A stretch of 64,000 bases of DNA, from positions 1 to 64,000 of the forward strand of contig JAFGNZ010000075.1 in assembly GCA_016926755.1 (NCBI GenBank). Reading direction: 5' to 3'. Positions 1 to 11,445 of the stretch are shown here, piece after piece. Position 1 is the first letter of the stretch; each line of letters opens with the position of its first letter. Under the pieces are notes generated by a model. The model saw nothing but the letters and a program-made list of their open reading frames with translations. It searched no databases and was not told the DNA's origin. The translations under genes and the position numbers were made by a program. This DNA comes from Myxococcaceae bacterium. Lineage in GTDB: Bacteria; Myxococcota; Myxococcia; Myxococcales; Myxococcaceae.

Positions 1-9
1 AGCTTCCTC

Positions 10-756
10 TCAGCCATGTCGCAGCTCAGCTCCCACAATGAGGTCCGTCGAGGCGGAAGTTGGCGGCTCACCCTCCAGGCTGCCGTGCACCCACCTCGTC
101 GCAAGGCCTGTCGATTCCAACAGTTGGGTCAGTTCCGCAAGCGGATAGTAGCGGATGGTGTAAACCCCTGAAAGGACACGGCCCTCCGGCAGGGTGAGGC
201 GCCTGCGGCCGTGGTCCATACCCGTCTCGGGATTGAAGCGGCTCTCCTCCTCCAGGACGCTGCCGTCCGGCAGGGTGTGCTGGAAGGCCGCGCCCGGCGA
301 CTCGCGGAGGCGCTCGTAGGGGACCGTCTGGAAGACCAGGAGCGCCCCTGGCCGCAGGCACCGGGCCACCTCCTGGAGGATGACGCGGTGCTCCGCCTCC
401 GAGAAGGCAAAGAGCGTGGAGTACCAGGCATACGCCCCCCCCAGTGAGCCCGTCTGGAAAGGGAGGGCGCGGAGATCGCCACGGATGGCCGGGAAGCCGG
501 GGGCGCGCTGGGACAGGGAGTAGGCGTCCAGCTCCAGGCCCACCACCCTGCCCGCCAGCGGCCCGGAGGTGTTGAGGGGTGCCGCGTGCCGGCCGTGGCC
601 GCAGCCCAGATCCACCACAGGCCCGGGGAGCGCCAGGCCAGCGAAGCAGCGCTTCAGGTAGGCCACCTCGCGCAGAGTGATCTCCGGCGACAGGAAGGGC
701 CGTGTGCTGCGCAGGTACAGTTCGCCGAAGAAGCTCACGGAGGACGAGTGTCGCAT
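10..756 (-). CDS. class I SAM-dependent methyltransferase
   Basis: ORF with motif I VVDLGCGHGRHAAPL and downstream LRPGALLVFQTVP typical of Methyltransf_11/25 families. Confidence 0.85.
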   Translation of the reverse strand: MRHSSSVSFFGELYLRSTRPFLSPEITLREVAYLKRCFAGLALPGPVVDLGCGHGRHAAPLNTSGPLAGRVVGLELDAYSLSQRAPGFPAIRGDLRALPFQTGSLGGAYAWYSTLFAFSEAEHRVILQEVARCLRPGALLVFQTVPYERLRESPGAAFQHTLPDGSVLEEESRFNPETGMDHGRRRLTLPEGRVLSGVYTIRYYPLAELTQLLESTGLATRWVHGSLEGEPPTSASTDLIVGAELRHG

Positions 757-940
757 GTCCCAACACTGTTCCCCAATGCACCACTAAAGCTGGGGAGATG
801 CGCTCCGCTTCAGACGCCCGTCCCAGGGGTCCTTGCTCCCTGCCGCTGTTGGGTGTGGCTGAACCCGTGGCTACTGCGCCCCAAGCATGGGCTGCCGATG
901 AGGCTCCGCGCGCGGTGAGCGCTGGTCTGGCGGGAGGAGT

Positions 941-1534
941 TCAGGGATGGAGGGCAGTCGCCCTGGGAGGCATCCACAGCAGCGCCAGCTCCAACGGGAC
1001 GGCCTCAAAGGGCTCCGCGCGCACGGTGGCACCGCCCTCATGGAAGCCCGCGCGCACCCAACCGGCCTTACCGCTCCGGTACACCTCCAGGCTATAGCGC
1101 GAGGGGTCAATGACCCAGGCGTGGCTCACGCCCTCGCCATGGTACAGCGGCAACTTTCGCCCGCGATCCATGAGCCGAGTGGAAGGAGACAGCACCTCAC
1201 AGATCCAGTCTGGAGCCAGCGTCATCCACGGCACATCTGGAGGGGTTGGCATGCGCTCCCGACGCCAGCCCGCCAGATCAGGCACGAGCACATTGTTCCC
1301 AAAGTGGAGTTCCGGTTCATCGAAGAACCACCATCCGCCGGGGCCGCCCCGGCCCAGGTCGAAGGGAGGCCCGAGCAGGTTGCCCAGCCGGGTGGCCACG
1401 TGCAGGTGACGGAACGCTGGCCGAGGGGACGCGTACAGCTCATCCGCGATGATTTCCCCCACCCACCCGACCGGCAGTGCCTCAATGTCTTCGTACGTTG
1501 CCGGCTTCTTTCCCTTACCCTGCCCCATAGCCAC
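941..1534 (-). CDS. Uma2 family (DUF820) putative endonuclease
   Basis: Characteristic VLVPDLAGWRRERMP ... APDWICEVLSPSTRLMDRGRKLPLYHGEGVSHAWVIDP motif. Confidence 0.9.
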   Translation of the reverse strand: MAMGQGKGKKPATYEDIEALPVGWVGEIIADELYASPRPAFRHLHVATRLGNLLGPPFDLGRGGPGGWWFFDEPELHFGNNVLVPDLAGWRRERMPTPPDVPWMTLAPDWICEVLSPSTRLMDRGRKLPLYHGEGVSHAWVIDPSRYSLEVYRSGKAGWVRAGFHEGGATVRAEPFEAVPLELALLWMPPRATALHP

Positions 1535-1550
1535 GCCTCCCGAGAAGGTA

Positions 1551-1604
1551 ACCTGTCAGGTTCTCTTCCTATCACCCTATTTCCCAGGGTGTCCACCTGA
1601 CAGG
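1551..1604. repeat. nested inverted repeats upstream of Uma2 gene
   Basis: Outer arms CCTGTCAGGT (1552-1561) / ACCTGACAGG (1595-1604), perfect 10 bp; inner arms ACCCT (1574-1578) / AGGGT (1586-1590). Confidence 0.7.
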
Positions 1605-1811
1605 GAGGGATTCTACGGCCCGGTCCGACATGCCCTGCGCTGCTCCGCCGGAGTCACCCTGAAACCTTCTGGATGCAGACGGGCTCTTGGAGAGCGGGAC
1701 GCCGGGGCGGGCGGACCCGTCGGGGACGGGGGGACCCGCCCCGCAGCGAGGGACCCGCGACCTGTGGCTCTTGGAATGTGTCAGCCTCGATGACACCCGA
1801 GGCGCTGTCGG

Positions 1812-3674
<1,863 letters not shown>

Positions 3675-3729
3675 GGCGCGGGATGTAGCACCCGCACTCA
3701 GGGGTCGCAAGCTGGCGAAAGCGCGGTTG

Positions 3730-4923
3730 TCAGCGCTGCTTCGCGAGCCGCTCGCGCAGGCGGCGGGCCCCCTCGTCCAACACCCCGTCCGTCTTGCAGA
3801 AGGCGAAGCGCGCGAAGCCCTGCCCCAGGCTCCGGTGCTCGGGCGAGTAGAAGACACTCGGGGGAATGGCCGCCACGCCTACCTGCGTCACCAGGTGCCG
3901 ACAGAAGGTCACGTCATCCGGGAAGCCCAGGTGGGAGATGGCCGCCAGGATGAAGTAGCTGCCCTCGGGCGCATGGGACGGCAGCCCCGCCTCCCTCAGC
4001 CCCCGCAGCAGCTTCTCCCGCCGCGCCAGATAGCTCCCCGCCAGCTCCTGGAAGTAGCTGTCCGGCAGCCGCAGCGCCGTGGCGGTGGCCGCCTGCAGCG
4101 GTGAGGCGGTGGCGAACGTCACGAACTGGTGTGCGCGCTGCACCGCGTCACGCAGCGGCGGTGGGGCGATCACCCAGCCGATCTTCCACCCCGTGAGGCT
4201 GAACGTCTTCCCCATGCTGCTCACGGTGACGGTGCGCTCGGCCAGCGAGGGCACCGTGGCGGGGCGCACGTGCCGGGCCGGGGCGAAGACGATGTGCTCG
4301 TACACCTCGTCCGAGAGCACCTTCACGTCGTGCCTCTCGCACAGGGCGCCAATGCGCTCCAGCTCCTCGCGGGTGAACACCTTGCCCGTGGGGTTCTGCG
4401 GGCTGTTGAGGATGAGCAGCCGCGTGCGCGGGCCGAAGGCCGCCTCCAGCTCCGCCCAGTCGATCCACCACTCGGTGTGCTTCGCGTCCGGGGGGCGCAG
4501 CGGCACGTAGCGCGCCCTGGCCCCCACGAACGTGATGTTCGCGTCGTAGGAGTCGTAGAAGGGCTCGAAGGCCACCACCTCGTCGCCCGGATCCACCAGC
4601 CCGAGGATGACGTCCAGGATGGCCTCGGTGGCGCCGCTGGTGACGGTGACCATGGTGTCCGGGTCCACCTGCTGGCCGTAGAAGCGCGCGGCGTGCTCGG
4701 CGATGGCCTGACGGAGCTCCTTCGCCCCCATGCCCATGGCGTACTGGTTGACGCCGTCCCGGATGGCGCGCTGCGCCGCCTCCTTCACCACGTCCGGTCC
4801 ATCGAAGTCCGGGAAGCCCTGCCCCAGGTTCACCGCGCCGTGCTTCTGGGCCAGCGCGCTGAACTCGGAGAAGACCGTGGTGCCGAAGCGGGAGACGCGT
4901 TCCGCGGCGTGGGGCCGACTCAT
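3730..4923 (-). CDS. pyridoxal-phosphate class I/II aminotransferase
   Basis: [47 protein letters not shown] (PLP lysine). Confidence 0.92.
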   Translation of the reverse strand: MSRPHAAERVSRFGTTVFSEFSALAQKHGAVNLGQGFPDFDGPDVVKEAAQRAIRDGVNQYAMGMGAKELRQAIAEHAARFYGQQVDPDTMVTVTSGATEAILDVILGLVDPGDEVVAFEPFYDSYDANITFVGARARYVPLRPPDAKHTEWWIDWAELEAAFGPRTRLLILNSPQNPTGKVFTREELERIGALCERHDVKVLSDEVYEHIVFAPARHVRPATVPSLAERTVTVSSMGKTFSLTGWKIGWVIAPPPLRDAVQRAHQFVTFATASPLQAATATALRLPDSYFQELAGSYLARREKLLRGLREAGLPSHAPEGSYFILAAISHLGFPDDVTFCRHLVTQVGVAAIPPSVFYSPEHRSLGQGFARFAFCKTDGVLDEGARRLRERLAKQR

Positions 4924-4966
4924 CGTGAGGCTCCTGGCGCCGGCGGTTCAGGGGGGAGCCGGCGCG

Positions 4967-5923
4967 CTACGGACGCACGATAGCGTCCACCGGCACGGAA
5001 CGCTCGGGCGAGTACCCCCGGCGGCGGTTCTTCGCCCGCGAGAGGGCCAGGGAGAGCCCGGCCACCAGCACCACCACGGGCAGCACGGCCACCAGGTCCG
5101 TGGCGTAGTGGAAGCGCCCCGAGAGCGTCGCCACGATGAGGCCCATACCGGGCAGCAGCATGATCCAGAAGACCCGCCTCGCGAAGCGGAGCGCGTAGAA
5201 GAGCACCAGGAGCGTGGCCCCGGTGTGCCCCGAGGGGAAGCAGTCCCGGCTGAACACGGGGGTGCGCATCAGCGAGTCCAGAAACGGCGTCATGAGTGGC
5301 CCCGTGAGCGGCCCCGGGAAGGCGTCCAGGAGGAAGTAGCGCGGCCCGATCGCCGGCACCAGCACATAGGCCGAGTAGGTCAGCGTGAAGAAGACGCTGA
5401 GCCCCAACAGGTACTCATCGAAGGCCGTGATGCGCTTGTGGAGGTACAGCACGATCCCGAGCGTCAGGGCCCAGACGAAGTGGCCGTAGTAGCAGACCAT
5501 CAGCACGTCCTGGAGCCACGGCGGCACCGCGTTCGAGACCCACACCGAGACCTGGAAGCCGAACAGCCGCTCATCCAGCGCGGCGAGCTCCGCGTCCCGG
5601 AGGACGGGGTTGATGGCATCCACCAGCGGGTTGAGCAGCTCATGGCCCAACATCGCCACCGGCAGCAGCCAGAAGTCAGCCACCCACCCCAGCAGGCGAT
5701 TGCGAGGCCAGGTGGCCTGCAAGGTGCGGAGCACCAGGGGCCCCAGGGCGAACAGGGCGAAGCCCGCGGCGGAGGCAGGCGCCCCGGGAGCCCAGCGCGC
5801 CGGTCCCACGAGCAGCAGGGCCGCGATCGAGCAGGCGGCGACGATGACGAGATCCGCGCCCCGGAGGCGGACTTTCCGCGGGCTGTCGAGCAACCGCAGG
5901 CTCTCCATGGGCCAGGGGCTCAT
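4967..5923 (-). CDS. PAP2-superfamily membrane phosphatase / Aur1-like (IPC-synthase-like)
   Basis: CFPSGHTGATLLVL and GRFHYATDLVAVL PAP2 motifs; multiple TM helices; 4-bp overlap with downstream-coordinate MMPL gene start region. Confidence 0.85.
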   Translation of the reverse strand: MSPWPMESLRLLDSPRKVRLRGADLVIVAACSIAALLLVGPARWAPGAPASAAGFALFALGPLVLRTLQATWPRNRLLGWVADFWLLPVAMLGHELLNPLVDAINPVLRDAELAALDERLFGFQVSVWVSNAVPPWLQDVLMVCYYGHFVWALTLGIVLYLHKRITAFDEYLLGLSVFFTLTYSAYVLVPAIGPRYFLLDAFPGPLTGPLMTPFLDSLMRTPVFSRDCFPSGHTGATLLVLFYALRFARRVFWIMLLPGMGLIVATLSGRFHYATDLVAVLPVVVLVAGLSLALSRAKNRRRGYSPERSVPVDAIVRP

Positions 5924-8415
5924 GCCGACTTCCGCTCCTCCGAGGCAGCAGAGGGCTCGCTCGCCACGCCGATCTCCAGGCTCCGCACCACCGCACCCTC
6001 TCCTGCCCCCTGTCCCTCACGATGCTTCCAGCGCTCGATCAGCGCCAACAACGCTGGGAAGAACACTGTCGTTCCCAGGAAGGTGCACATGACCCCGAGG
6101 AGCGCAATCTGTCCGATGGAGCGCAGCCCCTGGTGGTTGGCCACCAGCAGCGCCCCGTAGCCCGCAGCGTTGGACAGCGTGGCCACCACCGCCGCCAGGC
6201 CCGTGTGCCGCACCACCAGGCCCAGGGAGCCCGGCCCCTCCTCCTCATACCGGTGGTAGAGGTGCACGGAGTTGTCCACCGCGATCGCCAGCAGGTTGGG
6301 CAGCACCACGGCGTTGATGAAGTTGAGCTGCACGTCGAACAGGTACATGCCCCCGGCCAGGCACACCATGCCGAGGAACAGCGGCCCCGCCACCAGCAGC
6401 GCGCGCCGGAGGCTGCGCAGGCTGGCCAGGATGGCCAGGAACACCACCACCGCCGCCGCGCCCAGGATGAACGGCCCGTCCCCGCGCACCAGCGCGAAGA
6501 TGCGCGAGGCGATGCGGTTGCTGTCCAGCACCGCCAGATCGATCCCCTTCGCCCGCGCCCCCTCCACCACCTCGTCCAGCTGCGCGGCCCAGCGGTGCAG
6601 CTCCCGCGTGTCGTAGTTGGACACCGAGGGGAACAGCAGCAGGAACATCCCCTTGCCATCCAGCGCCTCGAAGCGCCGGCGCGCCTCCACTGGCAGCTGC
6701 TCCACGCCGTAGGGCGTGGCCTCCAGCAGCTGCCGGAAGTCCTTCACGCGCTCATCCGCGGCCATGGGCTCGGGCAGGCGATCGATCAGCTCACGCAGGC
6801 GGGCGATCTCCGCATGGCGGCGCTCCACGTCGGCGGGCAGCAGATCGACGAGCGACGCGGACTGCTGGAACACGGAGTCCGCGCCGTGCCGCGCCTGCAC
6901 CTCGGAGATGATCTGCCGCACCGCCCGAGCCTGCTCCAGATCCTCCACCAGCAGGATGGCCGGGTTGAGCGGAGAGCCGAGCTGCGCGGTGATGTGATCG
7001 TCCAGGCGCGAGGAGGGCGAGTCCCCCTTCAGCTTGCGCATGTCCGTCTCGAAGCCGAGCCGTGGCGCCATGAAGGCCGAGAAGCCCGCGAACGCCACCA
7101 CCGCCAGCGCGATGCCGGACACGACGGGCGTGGACCAGCGCCGGCCCCCACGCGCCAGGGCGCTCTCGTGGGGAGCCTCGGCGACGGCGCTCCGGGGGCG
7201 CTCCGGGCGCAGGCGCTCGGCAAGCGACAGCAGCGACGGCCCCAGCCCGTACGCGGCGAGCACCGCCAGCATCACGCCGATGCCGGCCAGCAGGCCGAAC
7301 TGGTTGAACGCCTGGAACTGCGCGAACAGCAGGACGAGGAAGGCGGCCGCGTTGGTGATGGCCGAGGTGATGGCGCCGGAGAAGGTGCCCCGCACCGCCG
7401 CCGAGAGCGCCGCTGGCACGTCCTTGTCCCGCCGCTCCTCCCAGTAGCGCATGGAGAGGTGGACGCCGTACTCGATGCCCAGGCCGATGAGGATGGCCAC
7501 CAGGAAGCCCGTCACCACGTTCAGGTGGCCGATGGCCAGCTGCGCGAAGGCGAACGTGCAGGTGACACCCACCACCACCGGCAGGCCCACCACCGCCAGC
7601 GCCGACACGCGCCGCGTGGCCAGCAGGATGAGGCCCATGGCCAGCAGCGCGGACAAAAGGCCGGCGTTGGCCAGATCCCGCCGCATCACCACGTCCTCCT
7701 CGATGCGGCTCTGGAAGTTGCCTGTCGCGTCCACCTCCACGCCCGGGTAGCCCCTGGCCACCTCCGCGGCGACCGCCTTCGCCTCATCCACGAACCCGCG
7801 CGCGAAGCCCAGATCCGCCGCCGTCCCGGCCGGCTTCACCAGCAGGTACACCTCCCGGCCGTCCGCCGAGGCCAGGTGCTCCTTCACCGGCGCCGTCGTG
7901 TACCGGGCCTGGATCTCCTCGAGCGTGGGCGGCGCCTCCGTCTTCACCAGCTCCACGAAGAAGGGGTTGAGCTGCTGCCGCTCGTAGCGCAGGCGGTGCG
8001 ACAGGTCCTTGTACAGCGCCCGCAGGCGCTCGACCGGCATCAGCAGCAGGCCGTTGCGCTGGAAGAACCCCACGTCATAGCGGTGCTCCACGTAGCGCAC
8101 CTGCGGCAGCTTCTCCAGGCGGCCCTGCAACTCCGACGCGAAGGCCCGGAGCTGCTCGGGCGCGGCCCCTCTTCCCCGCAGCACCAGGTACCCATCCCCG
8201 CCCGCCTTCTGCGACACGCGCGTCAGATCCTGGACCTCGCGCGCGCCCTCGGGCAGCAGCTCCACGAAGGAGCCTCGGAACTCCAGCCGGGACGCAAGCA
8301 GCGCCCCTCCCAGCCCCAGCGCCATGAAGAGCGCCAGCACCCACCCAGGGCGCGCCAGCGCTGCCTGGAGGAACCGCTCGAACCATTGCTGACGCAGACT
8401 CTTCACCGGGTGCAC
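5920..8415 (-). CDS. RND/MMPL-family transporter (HpnN-like lipid exporter)
   Basis: 831 aa, two halves each with large periplasmic loop; GIEYGVHLSMRYWEE and IAVDNSVHLYHRYEEE TM4-type motifs. Confidence 0.9.
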   Translation of the reverse strand: MHPVKSLRQQWFERFLQAALARPGWVLALFMALGLGGALLASRLEFRGSFVELLPEGAREVQDLTRVSQKAGGDGYLVLRGRGAAPEQLRAFASELQGRLEKLPQVRYVEHRYDVGFFQRNGLLLMPVERLRALYKDLSHRLRYERQQLNPFFVELVKTEAPPTLEEIQARYTTAPVKEHLASADGREVYLLVKPAGTAADLGFARGFVDEAKAVAAEVARGYPGVEVDATGNFQSRIEEDVVMRRDLANAGLLSALLAMGLILLATRRVSALAVVGLPVVVGVTCTFAFAQLAIGHLNVVTGFLVAILIGLGIEYGVHLSMRYWEERRDKDVPAALSAAVRGTFSGAITSAITNAAAFLVLLFAQFQAFNQFGLLAGIGVMLAVLAAYGLGPSLLSLAERLRPERPRSAVAEAPHESALARGGRRWSTPVVSGIALAVVAFAGFSAFMAPRLGFETDMRKLKGDSPSSRLDDHITAQLGSPLNPAILLVEDLEQARAVRQIISEVQARHGADSVFQQSASLVDLLPADVERRHAEIARLRELIDRLPEPMAADERVKDFRQLLEATPYGVEQLPVEARRRFEALDGKGMFLLLFPSVSNYDTRELHRWAAQLDEVVEGARAKGIDLAVLDSNRIASRIFALVRGDGPFILGAAAVVVFLAILASLRSLRRALLVAGPLFLGMVCLAGGMYLFDVQLNFINAVVLPNLLAIAVDNSVHLYHRYEEEGPGSLGLVVRHTGLAAVVATLSNAAGYGALLVANHQGLRSIGQIALLGVMCTFLGTTVFFPALLALIERWKHREGQGAGEGAVVRSLEIGVASEPSAASEERKSA

Positions 8416-8549
8416 CCTCGCCGGGCCGCTCGAAGCAAACTTCCGGCCACATATCTGTCAGGGACCCGTCAACAAATCCAGGGGCGGAGGACTTCCAATG
8501 GGTTGGAATTCACCCTGGCACCGCTGCCATAGCTTCGAGAGGTGGCGCC

Positions 8550-8578
8550 TTGACAGTGTTGGAAAGCCTCTTTATTCA
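8550..8578 (+). promoter_or_regulatory. candidate sigma70-type promoter upstream of spt-like gene
   Basis: TTGACA (8550-8555), 17-nt spacer, TATTCA (8573-8578); -10 match weak. Confidence 0.35.
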
Positions 8579-8702
8579 CGGCCCCGCGTCGCCCGAGGAG
8601 GTCGCACGCTGTCACCAAGGGTGCGTCAGGCCGGGACGCGCCCTGAAAAATCGTGCGCGCCCCGGATCCGCGGATCCCCCGACGCAGACAGACAGGAACT
8701 TC

Positions 8703-10253
8703 ATGAGCGACGTCTTCGACAAGTGCCGTAGCTGGAAGGATTACCGCATCGCGAAGGCCACCGGCCTCTATCCCTACTTTCGCTCCATCGAGGCCTCACA
8801 CGGGGCGACCGAGGTCGAGATCGAAGGCCGCCGCGTCATCATGGTGGGCTCGAACAACTACCTGGGGCTGTCCGCGGATCCTCGGGTGAAGGAAGCGGCC
8901 ATCAAGGCGGTGGAGAAGTTCGGCACGACCTGCTCTGGCTCTCGCCTGCTCAACGGCACGCTGGCGCTGCACGAGGAGCTGGAGGTGCGGCTGGCCCGGT
9001 TCCTCAACCGCGAGTCGGCGCTGGTCATCTCCACCGGCTTCCAGACGAACCTGGCGCTGTCGTCCATCCTCGGCCGGCACGACATCGTCTTCAGCGATCG
9101 GCAGAACCACGCCTCGCTGGTGGACGGCATCCGGCTGGGGTTCGCCACGGAGCGCAAGTTCCGCCACAACGATCTGGATCACCTGGAGCAGCTGCTGGCG
9201 GCGGCCGAGCCGGACTCGGCCAAGCTCATCGTCACCGACGGCGTCTTCTCCATGGAGGGGGATCTCTGCAACCTGCCCCGGATCGTGGAGCTGGCCAAGA
9301 AGTACAACGCGCGGGTGATGACGGATGACGCCCACTCCATGGGCGTGCTGGGCGAGAAGGGCCGCGGGGTACCCGAGTATTTCGGGCTGGAAGCGGAGAC
9401 GGACCTGGTGATGGGGACGTTCTCCAAGAGCTTCGCGTCGCTGGGCGGCGTGCTGGCCGGCCCGTTCGAGGTGATCAACTACATCCGCCACAAGGCGCGC
9501 TCGGTGATCTTCTCGGCCTCCATGACGCCGGCCTCCATCGCGGCGGCGCTCAAGTCGCTGGAGATCATCGAGGCGGAGCCGGAGCGCCGCGCGCGGCTGC
9601 TGGACATCGCGGAGAAGATGCACAACGGCTTCCGGGCCATGGGGTTCGACACGGGCGTGTCGGTGACGCCGGTGGTGCCGGTGCACATCGGCGATCAGGT
9701 GAAGTGCTTCCGCTTCTGGAAGGCGCTGCACGAGGCGGGCGTCTTCGCCAACCCCGTCATCCCCCCAGCGGTGGAGGCGGGCCACGCGCTCATCCGCACC
9801 AGCTACATGGCCACGCACACGGACGCGCAGCTGGATCGCGTGCTGGACACCTTCGAGACGATCGGCCGGCGGCTGGGGGTGATCCCCGAGACGCGTCCCA
9901 CGGTGTACGAGCCGGTGAAGATCGCTCGGCCGGGCACGGGCGTGCGCTCCAACCGGGCCTCGGAGAAGTGGGCGGCGGGCTCCGCGGGGCAGCTGGCGGC
10001 CAAGGGCCTCACGCTGGAGCAGCTCTCGCGCATGTCCTCGCGAGAGATGGCCGGCAAGCTCTTCGACGCGGTGGAGCAGCTCACCTGGCGCGCCGCCAAC
10101 CTGCAGCCGGCGGATCTGCGCAAGCTGGGCGGCGCCTCCATGCGGCTGTGGGAGAAGCGCGGCGAGCTGCCCGGGCTGCTGCTGGAGAAGGGCGCGAACT
10201 TCTTCATGCGCAACGGCCACGATCAGAACAACAGCCAGGCCGAAAGGAACTAG
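8703..10253 (+). CDS. serine palmitoyltransferase-like alpha-oxoamine synthase with C-terminal extension
   Basis: GLYPYFRSIE, MVGSNNYLGLSADPRV, SGSRLLNGTLALHEELE, DGVFSMEGDLCNLP, MGTFSKSFASLGGVLAGP; closest by eye to Bacteroidetes Spt. Confidence 0.88.
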   Translation: MSDVFDKCRSWKDYRIAKATGLYPYFRSIEASHGATEVEIEGRRVIMVGSNNYLGLSADPRVKEAAIKAVEKFGTTCSGSRLLNGTLALHEELEVRLARFLNRESALVISTGFQTNLALSSILGRHDIVFSDRQNHASLVDGIRLGFATERKFRHNDLDHLEQLLAAAEPDSAKLIVTDGVFSMEGDLCNLPRIVELAKKYNARVMTDDAHSMGVLGEKGRGVPEYFGLEAETDLVMGTFSKSFASLGGVLAGPFEVINYIRHKARSVIFSASMTPASIAAALKSLEIIEAEPERRARLLDIAEKMHNGFRAMGFDTGVSVTPVVPVHIGDQVKCFRFWKALHEAGVFANPVIPPAVEAGHALIRTSYMATHTDAQLDRVLDTFETIGRRLGVIPETRPTVYEPVKIARPGTGVRSNRASEKWAAGSAGQLAAKGLTLEQLSRMSSREMAGKLFDAVEQLTWRAANLQPADLRKLGGASMRLWEKRGELPGLLLEKGANFFMRNGHDQNNSQAERN

Positions 10254-10259
10254 GCGCCC

Positions 10260-11438
10260 ATGGCCCTCCCTGCCGAGTCATCCACCGCCGCTGCCCTCCC
10301 CGCGATTCCGCCTGACGTGACCGTGACTCCCGTGAGGAGCAGCGCGGACAAGACCGCCTTCATCCGCATGGTCTACCCCCTCTACCGCGGCGACCCGAAC
10401 TGGGTGCCGCCGCTGGAGATGGAGCGCAAGGACTTCCTCGATCCGCGCAAGAACGCGTTCCTCGAGTTTGGAGAGGTGGAGCTCTTCCTGGCGCGGCGCG
10501 GCGGTGAGGTGGTGGGCCGCATCGCGGCGGTGAAGGATCCCCACTACAACGAGTTCCACGGCACCAACGATGGCTTCTTCGGCCTGTTCGAGTGTGTCAA
10601 CGACGCCGGGGTGGCTCGGGCCCTGTTCGACGCCGCGGCGCAGTGGCTGCGCGCCCAAGGCTTCGTCAACGTGCTGGGACCGATGAACTTCTCCACCAAC
10701 CACGAGGTGGGGCTGCTGGTGGACGGCTTCAGCACGCCAGCGGCGATCATGACGACGTACAACCCGCCCTACTACGGCGCGTTGATCGAGGCGTGCGGCT
10801 TCACCAAGGCGAAGGATCTGTTCTCCTTCGAGCTGTCCGCCTCGGCCGAGCCTCCGGAGAAGGTGGTCCGCATCGCGGAGAAGATGCGCCAGCGCGAGGG
10901 CATCACCGTCCGCTGCGTGAACCTGAAGGACTTCCCCGCCGAGGTGGTCAGGCTCAAGGAGATCTACAACTCGGCCTGGGAGAAGAACTGGGGCTTCGTC
11001 CCCATGACGGACCGCGAGTTCGATCACCTGGCGCGGGACATGAAGCAGGTGGTCCGGCCGGAGCTGGTCCTCATCGCGGAGGTGAAGGGCGAGCCCGTGG
11101 CCTTCTCCATCACGCTGCCGGACGCCAACGAGGCCCTCAAGGCCGCCAATGGCCGCCTCACCTCCTACGGCCTGCCGATCGGGCTGGTGAAGTTGCTGCT
11201 GGCCTCGCGGAAGATCCGCCGGCTGCGGCTCGTCACCCTGGGCATCAAGGAGGGCTACCGCCGCCGCGGCATCGACGCCATCCTGTACCTGGACACGCTG
11301 CGCACCGCGCGTCGGCTCGGCTACGAGGGCGGAGAGATCTCCTGGACGCTCGAGGACAACCACCTCGTGAACCGGGCGATCGAGTCCATGGGCGGCAAGC
11401 GCTCGAAGACGCACCGCGTCTACCAGCGCCCGCTCTGA
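10260..11438 (+). CDS. GNAT-superfamily acyltransferase; candidate bacterial ceramide synthase (bCerS-like)
   Basis: 392 aa; GNAT-like core LVTLGIKEGYRRRGIDAILYLDTLRTARRLGYEGGEISWTLEDN; starts 6 bp after spt stop. Confidence 0.7.
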   Translation: MALPAESSTAAALPAIPPDVTVTPVRSSADKTAFIRMVYPLYRGDPNWVPPLEMERKDFLDPRKNAFLEFGEVELFLARRGGEVVGRIAAVKDPHYNEFHGTNDGFFGLFECVNDAGVARALFDAAAQWLRAQGFVNVLGPMNFSTNHEVGLLVDGFSTPAAIMTTYNPPYYGALIEACGFTKAKDLFSFELSASAEPPEKVVRIAEKMRQREGITVRCVNLKDFPAEVVRLKEIYNSAWEKNWGFVPMTDREFDHLARDMKQVVRPELVLIAEVKGEPVAFSITLPDANEALKAANGRLTSYGLPIGLVKLLLASRKIRRLRLVTLGIKEGYRRRGIDAILYLDTLRTARRLGYEGGEISWTLEDNHLVNRAIESMGGKRSKTHRVYQRPL

Positions 11439-11445
11439 GGGCCCG

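Noticed and set aside
941-1604. Uma2 gene plus inverted repeat as a small mobile element
   Set aside because: No matching terminal repeat on the other side of the gene and no target-site duplication seen
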